DNA of 34,888 nucleotides, taken from contig DVJX01000046.1 of NCBI GenBank assembly GCA_018716405.1, positions 1 through 34,888 on the forward strand. Reading direction: 5' to 3'. Positions within the stretch are counted from its first letter, which is position 1. The number at the start of each line of letters is the position of its first letter. The stretch comes from Candidatus Faecisoma merdavium. Its GTDB lineage: Bacteria > Bacillota_I > Bacilli_A > RF39 > UBA660. Of this stretch, positions 17,814 through 25,222 are shown piece after piece. A program made the translations under genes and the position numbers. The notes beneath the pieces were generated by a model. That model did not search any database. It was given only the letters and a program-made list of their open reading frames with translations, and was not told the origin of the DNA.

Positions 17814-18425
17814 TTAAATTTTTTTAATATTTAAGCTGTAAAAGAAATTATTAAACAGTAAAATGCTATTTTCATCCATTAAAGATTCAGGATGCCATTG
17901 TACTCCGATAAAGAAATTTTTATTTTTATCTTCAACAGCTTCTATTATTTCGTCACTTGCAGATATATTTAAATTTGTATTTAATACATATGAATTATGT
18001 CTGCTATTAACATATATTTTATTTTTTTTAATAATGTCATATAACTTTGAATTTTTATTAATTGTTATTTGATGAACATATTTATTTTTACTATTATGAT
18101 TATTTATTTTATTCATATTTCCATTAAATGCGACTGCCATAGTTTGCATACCCAAACAAATTCCTAGAGTTGGTATATTATTTTTGTATAAATATTTAGC
18201 GATTAATATATCAACATCATAATAATTATCTCCACCTTGCAAAATAAAACCATCACATAAATCAATTATTTTTTTAATTTTATTAAATTCAATATTGGGA
18301 TTATTATTAAAATTAGCTATAATGCCAATTGGAATGCAGTGATATTTATGAATAACATCTATAACTTCGTTATTGAAAGTTACTTTATCATCATTATTCC
18401 TACCGATTATTCCAATATAATACAT
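17814..18425 (-). CDS. Class I glutamine amidotransferase-like hydrolase (peptidase C26, gamma-glutamyl hydrolase type)
   Basis: The protein has DGFILQGGDNYY, the nucleophile elbow GICLGMQTMA with the catalytic Cys, and VQWHPES with the catalytic His and Glu. This set and order match peptidase C26 enzymes such as PuuD (gamma-glutamyl-GABA hydrolase) and other free-standing GATase1 hydrolases. At 203 aa it is shorter than PuuD (about 250 aa), with losses mainly between motifs. The start is moved from the GTG at 18434, which is part of the GGTGAT Shine-Dalgarno, to the ATG at 18425. The gene ends about 20 bp before the tRNA promoter -35. The substrate is uncertain; polyamine or folate gamma-glutamyl conjugates are possibilities. 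Confidence 0.85.
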   Translation of the reverse strand: MYYIGIIGRNNDDKVTFNNEVIDVIHKYHCIPIGIIANFNNNPNIEFNKIKKIIDLCDGFILQGGDNYYDVDILIAKYLYKNNIPTLGICLGMQTMAVAFNGNMNKINNHNSKNKYVHQITINKNSKLYDIIKKNKIYVNSRHNSYVLNTNLNISASDEIIEAVEDKNKNFFIGVQWHPESLMDENSILLFNNFFYSLNIKKI

Positions 18426-18462
18426 TCTAATCACCCAATATTATAATATGTAATAATAATAA

Positions 18463-18484
18463 AAATAGACATATTAGTCTATTT
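18463..18484 (-). terminator. Terminator after the SPFH gene
   Basis: On the minus strand AAATAGAC and GTCTATTT form an 8-bp stem with a 6-nt loop, followed by a T-rich tract. It overlaps the SPFH stop codon. Confidence 0.75.
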
Positions 18485-19228
18485 CTTAATAACTTTAGTT
18501 ATATCAGATCCTTCAAATGCTCTTAATACTTCAATGGGAACTGCAAATATAATTGTATTTGATTGATCAGAACTTAGATCATTTAAAGTTGATAGTGTTC
18601 TTAAATGTAATGCACCAGGAGTAGTGGACATTATTTCAGCGGCTTTAGCTAAATTTTGTGATGCTTCAACTTCTCCTTGAGCCTTAGTTATAACAGCTAT
18701 TTTTTCTCTTTCTGCTTCAGCAGCTTTGGCAATAACTCTTTTCATTTCTTCAGGAAGTGAAATATCTTTTAATTCAACATTTTCTACTTTTATTCCCCAA
18801 GGATCTGTTGCCTCATCAATGATTTTACAAATTTCACCAGAAATTTTTTCTCTTTCTCCTAGTAAATCATCTAATGAAACAGCACCAACAGCATTACGCA
18901 TAGTTGTTTGAGCTAATTGACTAACAGCATATCTAAAATTTTCAACAGCTAAAATTGCTTTAGATGCATCAAATACTTTATAGTATAAAACTGCGTTAAT
19001 TTTTACTGAAACATTATCTTTTGTTATTGCTTCTTGTTCTGGAACATCAACAGCTTTTGTTCTAATATCAACTTTTTTGAATGATTGGAAGATTGGCATT
19101 ACGAATCTCCAACCAGGTTCCATTATTTTGCTAAATTTTCCAGTTGTAAATTTAACACCTCTTTCGTATTCATCAATTTGTTTAATTGATGCAACAATAA
19201 TTACTAAAACAACAATTAAAATAAACAT
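18479..19228 (-). CDS. SPFH/Band 7 (stomatin-like) membrane protein
   Basis: The protein begins with a hydrophobic anchor (residues about 1-14), followed by a typical stomatin start (QIDEYERGVKFTTGKFSKIMEPGWRFVMP), the SPFH domain with DVPEQEAITKDNVSVKINAVLYYKV, and a coiled-coil region with AKAAEAEREKIAVITKAQGE. At 249 aa it is a short slipin type. Bacterial members form oligomers at membrane microdomains and often pair with an NfeD protease-like partner; none is encoded here. It is the last gene of an apparent operon after yidD and the ZnuA-like lipoprotein, starting 12 bp after the latter with a strong AAGGAGG. Confidence 0.92.
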   Translation of the reverse strand: MFILIVVLVIIVASIKQIDEYERGVKFTTGKFSKIMEPGWRFVMPIFQSFKKVDIRTKAVDVPEQEAITKDNVSVKINAVLYYKVFDASKAILAVENFRYAVSQLAQTTMRNAVGAVSLDDLLGEREKISGEICKIIDEATDPWGIKVENVELKDISLPEEMKRVIAKAAEAEREKIAVITKAQGEVEASQNLAKAAEIMSTTPGALHLRTLSTLNDLSSDQSNTIIFAVPIEVLRAFEGSDITKVIKK

Positions 19229-19240
19229 AAATATTCCTCC

Positions 19241-20134
19241 TTAATTATATAATTGTTTTTTAAGTTCTTCCATATTTTGATTCATAATAGTGAAGTAATC
19301 TTGTTTATTACTTATTTCGTTCTCGGTTAAGTTAGTTAGCATATGTAATTTAATTACTTCAATATCAGTATTTTCTATCAAATTATTAATTGTATCATTA
19401 ATTTCATCATATTGCTTAATATAAATATATTTCACTTTTCCTTCATTTATTAAATTTTTAACGGTATCAATTGTTTTTTGTGTTGAATTTTCATTTAATA
19501 CATAAACTGTCAATCCATATTTTTCTTTTGACAAAAAATTAAATACTTCATCATTGGTAACTAATATTTTATTGTCAGCACTATTTGTTAAATCAGCAAA
19601 TCTTGCTCCTAATTTATCTAATTCTTCTTTTAATATGTTAAAATTGTTATCAATGTTTTGTTTTAAATAATAATTATCTATATATTCATCAAATCCTTTT
19701 TTAATATTTCTAGCAATTGTCAACAATCTTGTTGGATCAAGCCAAATTTCTTCTAATCCATAGAATTCATTTTCTAATAGATTATCTGTTGCATTTATTA
19801 TTTTTAAATTTTTGTTATTTTTAAACATTGGTTCAACATATTTTCCTTCATATAACAAAGAATTAAAAATAAACAAATCGGTTTTACTATAATCACTTAA
19901 TTGTTTATCGGTTAATGTATATAATAAATTAGAACATTGTTCACAATTTTCAAGTTGAACATTAACTCCATCAGGATAAATACTTTCTATATTGCTATAT
20001 TCACCATATAATCTTTCTGTTATGTAAGTTATTGGGTAAATGGTTGTATATATGTTTATATTTTCCATATCATCTCTTTTAAAACAACCTGTTAAACATA
20101 AAATACTAAGAAATATTATTAATAATTTTTTCAT
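19241..20134 (-). CDS. ZnuA/cluster A-I-like solute-binding lipoprotein, metal ligands not conserved
   Basis: A lipoprotein signal (MKKLLIIFLSILCLTGC, lipobox LTGC) leads into a fold resembling zinc/manganese ABC transporter binding proteins: INIYTTIYPITYITERLYG at the start, SKTDLFIFNSLLYE, EIWLDPTRLLTIARNI, and a lobe-linking helix rich in Lys/Glu. However, positions where ZnuA-like proteins carry metal-binding His (the DPHxYEP, DPHxWLDP and H-x-AFxY motifs) read NVQLENCEQC, LEEIWLDP and TNDEVFNFL, so no His is retained. It has a CxxC instead. No permease or ATPase is adjacent. It overlaps the yidD stop by ATGA, so it is translationally coupled. It may be a metal protein with other ligands, or a repurposed binding protein. 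Confidence 0.75.
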   Translation of the reverse strand: MKKLLIIFLSILCLTGCFKRDDMENINIYTTIYPITYITERLYGEYSNIESIYPDGVNVQLENCEQCSNLLYTLTDKQLSDYSKTDLFIFNSLLYEGKYVEPMFKNNKNLKIINATDNLLENEFYGLEEIWLDPTRLLTIARNIKKGFDEYIDNYYLKQNIDNNFNILKEELDKLGARFADLTNSADNKILVTNDEVFNFLSKEKYGLTVYVLNENSTQKTIDTVKNLINEGKVKYIYIKQYDEINDTINNLIENTDIEVIKLHMLTNLTENEISNKQDYFTIMNQNMEELKKQLYN

Positions 20135-20352
20135 TTTTTCTTCCTTTCTGGTACTGGATCGTATCCAAAACTACCAAATGGGTTACACCTTATTATTCTT
20201 TTAATTGTTAAAAAACTTCCTCTTACAGAACCATACTTTATTATTGCTTGAATTCCATAATTAGAACACGTAGGAATATGTCTACAACTTTTGTGCCAAG
20301 GGCCTGGTATCATTTGATATGTTTTAATAAATCCTAATAAAAAATATTTCAT
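20131..20352 (-). CDS. yidD: Membrane protein insertion efficiency factor YidD
   Basis: This small protein carries the full YidD signature: the CRHIPTCSNYGIQAI cysteine motif, RGSFLTIKRIIRCNPF and a C-terminal GYDPVPERKKK. YidD is a membrane-associated protein that aids YidC-dependent insertion. The start is set at the ATG at 20352 (73 aa) instead of 20367, because the N-terminus then matches the family (MKYFLLGFIKTYQ) and because a promoter -10 box ends just six bases upstream, placing the transcription start on this ATG. The ATG at 20367 lies inside the promoter spacer. No Shine-Dalgarno is visible, consistent with a leaderless mRNA. It leads an operon with the lipoprotein and SPFH genes. 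Confidence 0.9.
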   Translation of the reverse strand: MKYFLLGFIKTYQMIPGPWHKSCRHIPTCSNYGIQAIIKYGSVRGSFLTIKRIIRCNPFGSFGYDPVPERKKK

Positions 20353-20358
20353 AATATA

Positions 20359-20387
20359 ATTATACATTAAAAACTAAAAAAAGTAAA
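20359..20387 (-). promoter_or_regulatory. yidD promoter, predicted leaderless start
   Basis: Minus-strand TTTACT (20387-20382), 17-bp spacer, perfect TATAAT (20364-20359). Six bases later is the ATG at 20352. Confidence 0.65.
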
Positions 20388-20389
20388 TT

Positions 20390-20417
20390 TTGTTTTTTCA
20401 AAAAATTATAGTATAAT
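20390..20417 (+). promoter_or_regulatory. rnc promoter
   Basis: TTGTTT (20390-20395), 16-bp spacer, TATAAT (20412-20417), 15 bp before the ATG, with AGGTGAT between. It is divergent from the yidD promoter, with the -35 boxes two bases apart. Confidence 0.6.
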
Positions 20418-20432
20418 TATCTAGGTGATATT

Positions 20433-21095
20433 ATGGAATTATTAAGTGATTTGAAAATAAATTATAATAATGAAAATTTATATATTACAGCTTTAACTCA
20501 TACTTCATATGCAAATGAAAATAAAGTAGAAAGTTATGAAAGATTAGAATATTTAGGCGATGCAGTATTAGAATTAGTAATAAGTGAATATTTGTATAAT
20601 AATAGAAACTGTAAAGAAGGTGTAATGACAAAGTTAAGGGCAAAATATGTTTGTGAAGACGCTAATTATGAATATTCTAAAAGATTAAAATTAAATCAAT
20701 ATTTAAAATTGGGTCATGGCGAAGAAGAAAGTGGAGGAAGAGATAGAAAAGCTATCGTTGCAGATATTTTTGAAGCTTTTATTGGAGCGATGTATTTGGA
20801 TTTGGGTTTTGATGAGGTTAAAAGATTTATTTATGATAATGTAATTAAATTAATTGAAGATAATGAAATACAATTTGATACGGATTATAAATCAATTTTA
20901 CAAGAATATGTTCAAACAGATAAAAGATCACTGGAATATATTGTTGTAGATGAGTTTGGACCAGCTCATAACAAAACTTTTAAAGTAATTGTTAAAATAG
21001 ACGATATTACTTATGGTGAAGGAATTGCTCATAGTAAAAAAGAAGCAGAACAACATGCTGCTCATGACGCATTAAAAAAAGCACAAAATGGTTAA
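20433..21095 (+). CDS. rnc: Ribonuclease III
   Basis: The catalytic domain (residues about 5-135) contains the signature ERLEYLGDAVLELV and later acidic residues in VADIFEAFIGAMYLD. A double-stranded RNA-binding domain follows (about 150-218), ending KKEAEQHAAHDALKKA. It cleaves double-stranded RNA in rRNA and 4.5S RNA maturation and in mRNA turnover. The 220-aa length is normal. AGGTGAT supports the ATG. In many Firmicutes rnc lies near smc, ftsY and ffh; here smc and ftsY are missing, but ffh follows two genes later. Confidence 0.97.
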   Translation: MELLSDLKINYNNENLYITALTHTSYANENKVESYERLEYLGDAVLELVISEYLYNNRNCKEGVMTKLRAKYVCEDANYEYSKRLKLNQYLKLGHGEEESGGRDRKAIVADIFEAFIGAMYLDLGFDEVKRFIYDNVIKLIEDNEIQFDTDYKSILQEYVQTDKRSLEYIVVDEFGPAHNKTFKVIVKIDDITYGEGIAHSKKEAEQHAAHDALKKAQNG

Positions 21096-21101
21096 AAAAG
21101 G

Positions 21102-21130
21102 TTGATAAAATAAAAAAATAAATGTAAAAT
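21102..21130 (+). promoter_or_regulatory. Promoter of the yebC-like gene
   Basis: TTGATA (21102-21107), 17-bp spacer, TAAAAT (21125-21130), 17 bp before the ATG at 21148. Confidence 0.6.
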
Positions 21131-21147
21131 ATTAAGAGGTGATTTTT

Positions 21148-21861
21148 ATGGGAAGAGCTTATGAAGTAAGAAAAGCTAGTATTCAAAAAACAGGTGCAGC
21201 TAGAGGAAAAATATATAGTATGTATGCTAAAGAAATATATCAAGCTGCAAAAAATGGTGGGACTAGTTTAGAAGCTAATGCATCTTTAAAAAGATTGGTT
21301 GAAAGAGCTAAAAAAGAACAAGTACCATCAGATATTATTAAAAGAGCTATTGATAAAGTAAATAGTGGAGTAGATGAAAGTTATATAAAAAATACTTATG
21401 AATTATTTGGCCCAGCAGGTTCTACTTTAATTGTTGAATGTTTAACTGATAATGTTAATAGAAGTGTTAGTGAATTAAGAGCTGTGGTAAATAAATGTCA
21501 TGTTAAAATGGGTAATATTGGAAGTGTATCTTATAATTATGATAACTTATGTATTGTAGGTTTTAAAGGATTAAGTATTGATGATACTATTAATGCTTTA
21601 ATAGAAAATGATGTAGATATAAAAGATATTGAAGAAGATGATGGTATTATTATTTATGGTGATCCACAAGATTTATTTAAAATAAAAGAAAGTATAACTA
21701 AAGTATTGCCTAATGTTACATTTGATATGGATGAAATAACTATGTTGGCAAAAGAAAAAGTAGAATTAACTGGTGAGGATTTAGATTTATTTAATAAAAT
21801 GTTAACAATGTTAGATGATATTGAAGATGTTGCTAATATTTATCATAATGTTAATTTATAA
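21148..21861 (+). CDS. YebC/PmpR family protein, YeeN (YebC2) subtype
   Basis: The N-terminus (MGRAYEVRKASIQKTGAARGKIYSMYAKEIYQAA) and middle (LVERAKKEQVPSDIIKRAIDKVNSG, TDNVNRSVSELRAVVNK) follow the DUF28 family. The opening MGR and the lack of the GHSKWANIKHRK start resemble B. subtilis YeeN rather than YebC/YrbC. The family was long annotated as transcriptional regulators; YebC-type proteins, including the YeeN/YebC2 group, have since been linked to relief of ribosome stalling at proline-rich stretches. The ORF-track start is a GTG within the AGGTGAT Shine-Dalgarno; the correct start is the ATG at 21148 (237 aa). Confidence 0.9.
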   Translation: MGRAYEVRKASIQKTGAARGKIYSMYAKEIYQAAKNGGTSLEANASLKRLVERAKKEQVPSDIIKRAIDKVNSGVDESYIKNTYELFGPAGSTLIVECLTDNVNRSVSELRAVVNKCHVKMGNIGSVSYNYDNLCIVGFKGLSIDDTINALIENDVDIKDIEEDDGIIIYGDPQDLFKIKESITKVLPNVTFDMDEITMLAKEKVELTGEDLDLFNKMLTMLDDIEDVANIYHNVNL

Positions 21862-21885
21862 GATAGATTTTTCTATCTTTTTTTG
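21860..21885 (+). terminator. Terminator between yebC-like gene and ffh
   Basis: AAGATAGA (21860-21867) pairs with TCTATCTT (21872-21879) around a T4 loop, followed by a T-run. Confidence 0.8.
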
Positions 21886-21886
21886 A

Positions 21887-21892
21887 TATAAT
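21887..21892 (+). promoter_or_regulatory. Candidate -10 box of the ffh promoter
   Basis: A perfect TATAAT lies just after the terminator and 16 bp before the ffh ATG. The -35 region at 21864-21869 (TAGATT) is weak and sits inside the terminator stem. Confidence 0.45.
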
Positions 21893-21908
21893 TTAAAAGG
21901 TGATATGA

Positions 21909-23213
21909 ATGTTTGAAAGTTTAGGAGATAGATTAACTAATGTTGTAAATAAAATAAAAGGTTATGGTAAGATAACTGAAGAAAATATTAGTGAAATTAC
22001 AAGAGAACTAAGACTAGCACTTCTTGAAGCAGATGTTAATTATCAAGTTGTAAAAGAATTTATTAATAATGTCAAAGAAAAAGCTTTAGGTAGTGAAGTA
22101 TCTAATAGTTTAAAACCTAGTGAATTATTTGTTAAGATAGTAAAAGATGAATTAGTAGAATTGTTAGGTGGAGAAAAAAAAGATTTAGTTACTAACAAAG
22201 ATTTAAATATTTTAATGTTAGTTGGTTTACAAGGTAGTGGTAAAACTACAACTATTGGTAAATTAAGTTTATTATTAAGAAAAAAATATAATAAAAAACC
22301 ATTATTAGTAGCTTGTGATGTTTATAGGCCTGCTGCAATTGATCAATTAAAACAAATAGGTAAGGAATTAAATATTGAAGTTTATGAAGAAGGTAAAAAA
22401 GATCCTCGTGAAATAGTTACTAATGCTATTAAATATGCAAAAGAAAATAATTTTAATTATATTTTAATAGATACAGCTGGTAGATTACATATCGATGAAG
22501 AATTAATGGATGAATTAAATGATATCAAAGATATTGTAAATCCTGATGAAATATTATTAGTAGTAGATTCTATGACTGGACAAGATGCTATTAATGTTAT
22601 AACTGGATTTAATGATAAATTAGATTTAACAGGAGCTATTTTAACTAAATTAGATGGTGATACTAAAGGTGGTGTTGCTTTATCTGTAAGACATTTAACT
22701 AATGTTCCAATTAAATTTGTTGGTGTATCAGAAAAAATGGATGGATTAGAAGAATTTTATCCTGAAAGAATGGCTACTCGTATTCTAGATATGGGTGATT
22801 TAATAGGGATGATTGAAAAAGCAGAAGGTATCATGGATGACGAAGCAGTTGAATCAGCAAAAAAAATGCAAAAGGGAAATTTCGATTTAGAAGATTTCTT
22901 GGTTCAATTAAAACAAATAAAAAAATTAGGACCTTTAGAAAATATATTAAAAATGTTACCTGGCGCTAAAAAAATGGGATTAAATAATATTCAAATTAAT
23001 CCTAAAGATATGTTACATGTAGAAGCTATTATTTTATCTATGACGCCTTATGAAAGAAAACATCCTGAAGTTTTAAAAGCAAGTCGTAAACAGCGAATTG
23101 CTAAAGGTAGTGGAAGAAGTGTTGAAGAAGTAAATAGATTATTAAAACAGTTTGAACAAATGAAATTATTGATGAAACAATTTAAAAATGGTAATTTTAA
23201 AATGCCATTTTAA
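21909..23213 (+). CDS. ffh: Signal recognition particle protein Ffh (SRP54)
   Basis: The N-terminal helical bundle (residues about 1-90) precedes the SRP GTPase domain with GLQGSGKTTTIGKL, YRPAAIDQL, DTAGR, LTKLDGDTKGG and GVSEKMDGLEEF. The Met-containing M domain follows, with MTPYERKHPEVLKASRKQRIAKGSG. Ffh binds signal peptides at the ribosome with 4.5S RNA and targets them to FtsY at the membrane. Length (434 aa) is at the short end; the C-terminal Met-rich tail after MPF is absent. AAGGTGAT precedes the ATG. The usual Firmicute partner gene ylxM is not upstream; a terminator and a promoter-like -10 separate it from the yebC-like gene. Confidence 0.97.
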   Translation: MFESLGDRLTNVVNKIKGYGKITEENISEITRELRLALLEADVNYQVVKEFINNVKEKALGSEVSNSLKPSELFVKIVKDELVELLGGEKKDLVTNKDLNILMLVGLQGSGKTTTIGKLSLLLRKKYNKKPLLVACDVYRPAAIDQLKQIGKELNIEVYEEGKKDPREIVTNAIKYAKENNFNYILIDTAGRLHIDEELMDELNDIKDIVNPDEILLVVDSMTGQDAINVITGFNDKLDLTGAILTKLDGDTKGGVALSVRHLTNVPIKFVGVSEKMDGLEEFYPERMATRILDMGDLIGMIEKAEGIMDDEAVESAKKMQKGNFDLEDFLVQLKQIKKLGPLENILKMLPGAKKMGLNNIQINPKDMLHVEAIILSMTPYERKHPEVLKASRKQRIAKGSGRSVEEVNRLLKQFEQMKLLMKQFKNGNFKMPF

Positions 23214-23238
23214 AAAGGACACTGAATTAATCAGTGTC
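23212..23238 (-). terminator. Terminator of the sigma/anti-sigma operon, shared with the end of ffh
   Basis: GACACTGA (23218-23225) pairs with TCAGTGTC (23231-23238) around ATTAA. On the minus strand it is followed by CCTTTTT; the plus-side T tract is poorer. Confidence 0.75.
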
Positions 23239-24564
23239 TATTTCGTATTCAATAATTTTACCTGTAGTAGCATTTATTTCATAACTATATTCTTTATTAT
23301 TATATTTAAATTCAATTTCATATTTATTATCATCTAGTTCGATTTCACAATTAGTTATATTAGTAACATTAGCGTGATTTAAAGCGATTTGTTTGGCTTC
23401 ATCTTTACTAATTATAGGATTAGGTTCTTTATGATTAGTATCAATAGAATATTTAATTATTTTGCCAGTAGTAGCATTAATCTCATATTCATATTCGCTA
23501 TTATTATAATTAAATTCAATTTCATATTTATTATCATCTAGTTCAATTTTATAATTGGTTATATCAGTAACATTAGCGTGATTTAAAGCGATTTGTTTAG
23601 CTTCATCTTTAGTAATAGTAGAATTATTGCTAGAACTATTATTTGAATTATTAATATATTCTTTATCATCAATTTCGTATTCTATAATATCTCCTGAAGT
23701 AGCATTAATTTCATAATCGTATTCTTTATTATTAGCTTTAAATTCGATTTCATAAACCATAACATCATCAAAATCTAATTCAATTTTATAATTAGTTATA
23801 TTAGTAACATTAGCATGATTTAAAGCAATTTCTTTAGCTTTATCTTCACCAATATAAGCTTTTTGACTAGCACTACCAGTAGTATTTTCATTGTCATTTA
23901 AAATTAAATTTAATTCATTAATAGATAATTCAGCTAATTGATCAAAAGTTAATAAATTATTATTAGTCATTATTTGTTTGATTATTTTTACTTTACCTAA
24001 AGAAATATTATATTGGTTAGCAAAATCAGTTAATTCTTTTTCTTCATTAACAGTTTGACTAATAATTGAAATATTTTCCATATTAATTTGATTTAAAATT
24101 TCTTGTCTTAAAGATTCTGCTTTTTGATTATTATTATTTTCAACTGATATTAAAATTGAATTTGCTAATTCATTAATATAACCATTTTTAACCATAGATC
24201 CAATTAAGGCATTAACAGCTACATTAATATTACTACCTTTTAAATCCATATCACTAATAATTTTTTTACCATCTTCATTATTAGCGATAACTTCTAAAAC
24301 TTTTTCTTTTTGATTAATTTTTAATTCAACGCTTGGATTAACATCGATTCCTACTTTTGAAGTAACTTTATAATTATTATTATAATATAATCCCCCTATA
24401 AATAATAAACATACAACACAAAGTGTACTGATTGTTGCCATAATAGGCAATTTTCTTTTCTTTTCCATATAAACATATCCTTTCTTATCTAAATTATTTA
24501 AATCGAACTTAGGAAGTTTAATATTATTTAAATTTTTATTAATTCTTTTTTCAATGCTATTCAT
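23227..24564 (-). CDS. RsgI-like transmembrane anti-sigma factor with three PepSY domains
   Basis: A short cytoplasmic N-terminus (about residues 1-39) precedes one transmembrane helix (about 41-60). The extracellular segment VGIDVNPSVELKIN, followed by NNEDGKKII and KNGYINELANSILISV, matches the RsgI periplasmic domain; in related proteins the Asn-Pro bond (here N76-P77) is a site of self-cleavage. Three PepSY repeats follow, about residues 238-299, 317-376 and 385-443, each containing EIALNHANVT- or QIALNHANVT-like sequence and ending in INATTGKIIEY or similar. It overlaps the ECF sigma gene by ATGA and has a GGAGGG Shine-Dalgarno, so it is almost certainly the sigma factor's membrane regulator. 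What the PepSY domains sense is unknown. Confidence 0.85.
   Translation of the reverse strand: MNSIEKRINKNLNNIKLPKFDLNNLDKKGYVYMEKKRKLPIMATISTLCVVCLLFIGGLYYNNNYKVTSKVGIDVNPSVELKINQKEKVLEVIANNEDGKKIISDMDLKGSNINVAVNALIGSMVKNGYINELANSILISVENNNNQKAESLRQEILNQINMENISIISQTVNEEKELTDFANQYNISLGKVKIIKQIMTNNNLLTFDQLAELSINELNLILNDNENTTGSASQKAYIGEDKAKEIALNHANVTNITNYKIELDFDDVMVYEIEFKANNKEYDYEINATSGDIIEYEIDDKEYINNSNNSSSNNSTITKDEAKQIALNHANVTDITNYKIELDDNKYEIEFNYNNSEYEYEINATTGKIIKYSIDTNHKEPNPIISKDEAKQIALNHANVTNITNCEIELDDNKYEIEFKYNNKEYSYEINATTGKIIEYEIDTD
23236..23853 (-). repeat. Three tandem PepSY-coding repeats
   Basis: Segments 23853-23668, 23616-23437 and 23412-23236 encode related ~60-residue units. The second and third are nearly identical over long stretches of DNA, suggesting recent duplication. 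Confidence 0.85.
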
Positions 24565-25067
24565 TTTTTTCCCTCCATTGTAAGTTCTTTTAATTTTTTG
24601 ATTGCTCTATGATATTTAGAGAGAGTAGTAGTTATTTTTAAATCTAAAATCTTAGCAATCTCATAAAATTTAAATCCATTCATAGCATGTAAAATGACAA
24701 TATTTCTTTCATCGTCATTTAAATTGTTTAGTAAATATTCTATCAATATTTTATCATCGTGATTAGGTTTAGATATAAATTCAATTTCATCAACATTAAT
24801 TGTTTTTTTATTACTTTTAATTTTATTATAGGCAATATTTTTAGTAATTGTTAAAATCCAAGCCATTGGTTTATTTTGATTTTGATATTTAAAAGCATTA
24901 TGGTAAATTGTGATAAATACATCTTGTGTAACATCTAAAGCATCTTCGTTGTTTTTTAAAATACTAAGAGCAAAGCTATAAATATTATTATTAATTAAAT
25001 TATATAGTTCATTAAATGCTTCAATATCGTTCATTGCAATTCGTTCTAAGTAGTTGCTAACTTCCAT
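24561..25067 (-). CDS. ECF-type RNA polymerase sigma factor
   Basis: The 168-aa protein has sigma region 2 (about residues 12-80: AFNELYNLINNNIYSFALSIL, DALDVTQDVFITIYHNAF, PMAWILTITKNIAYNKIKS) and region 4 (about 108-160: LNDDERNIVILHAMNGFKFYEIAKIL with the HTH, then LSKYHRAIKKLKEL). Nothing lies between them, as in group 4 (ECF) sigma factors. The downstream RsgI-like gene overlaps by 4 bp and should sequester it at the membrane until a cell-envelope signal arrives. Note that RsgI partners in Bacillus are SigI proteins, not ECF. GAGAGGAG supports the ATG. Confidence 0.94.
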   Translation of the reverse strand: MEVSNYLERIAMNDIEAFNELYNLINNNIYSFALSILKNNEDALDVTQDVFITIYHNAFKYQNQNKPMAWILTITKNIAYNKIKSNKKTINVDEIEFISKPNHDDKILIEYLLNNLNDDERNIVILHAMNGFKFYEIAKILDLKITTTLSKYHRAIKKLKELTMEGKK

Positions 25068-25129
25068 TTTTTTACTCCTCTCAATATAATAACAATTATG
25101 AGTATTATTTTATTGCATAATTTTTTAAA

Positions 25130-25158
25130 AATATATCATATTTATATGAATTTGTCAA
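25130..25158 (-). promoter_or_regulatory. Sigma-A-type promoter of the ECF sigma operon
   Basis: Minus-strand TTGACA (25158-25153), 17-bp spacer, TATATT (25135-25130). This suggests housekeeping transcription rather than purely autoregulated expression. Confidence 0.65.
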
Positions 25159-25162
25159 AATA

Positions 25163-25204
25163 TTTACATAATCGATTGTAAAAAAAAACTAAATGTGATA
25201 AATT
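25163..25204 (+). promoter_or_regulatory. Inverted repeat and promoter for the 245-aa unknown gene
   Basis: TTTACA (25163-25168) and TGTAAA (25177-25182) form an inverted repeat with an 8-bp centre containing ATCGAT. It overlaps a weak plus-strand promoter, TTGTAA (25176-25181), 17 bp, TAAATT (25199-25204). It lies between the two divergent promoters and might be a shared operator. Confidence 0.4.
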
Positions 25205-25222
25205 ATGATAGGAGGTGGGAAT

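Noticed and set aside
17800-17825. Possible terminator of the C26 hydrolase gene
   Set aside because: It consists only of A- and T-runs that pair with each other; no stem beyond low-complexity pairing, so it cannot be claimed.
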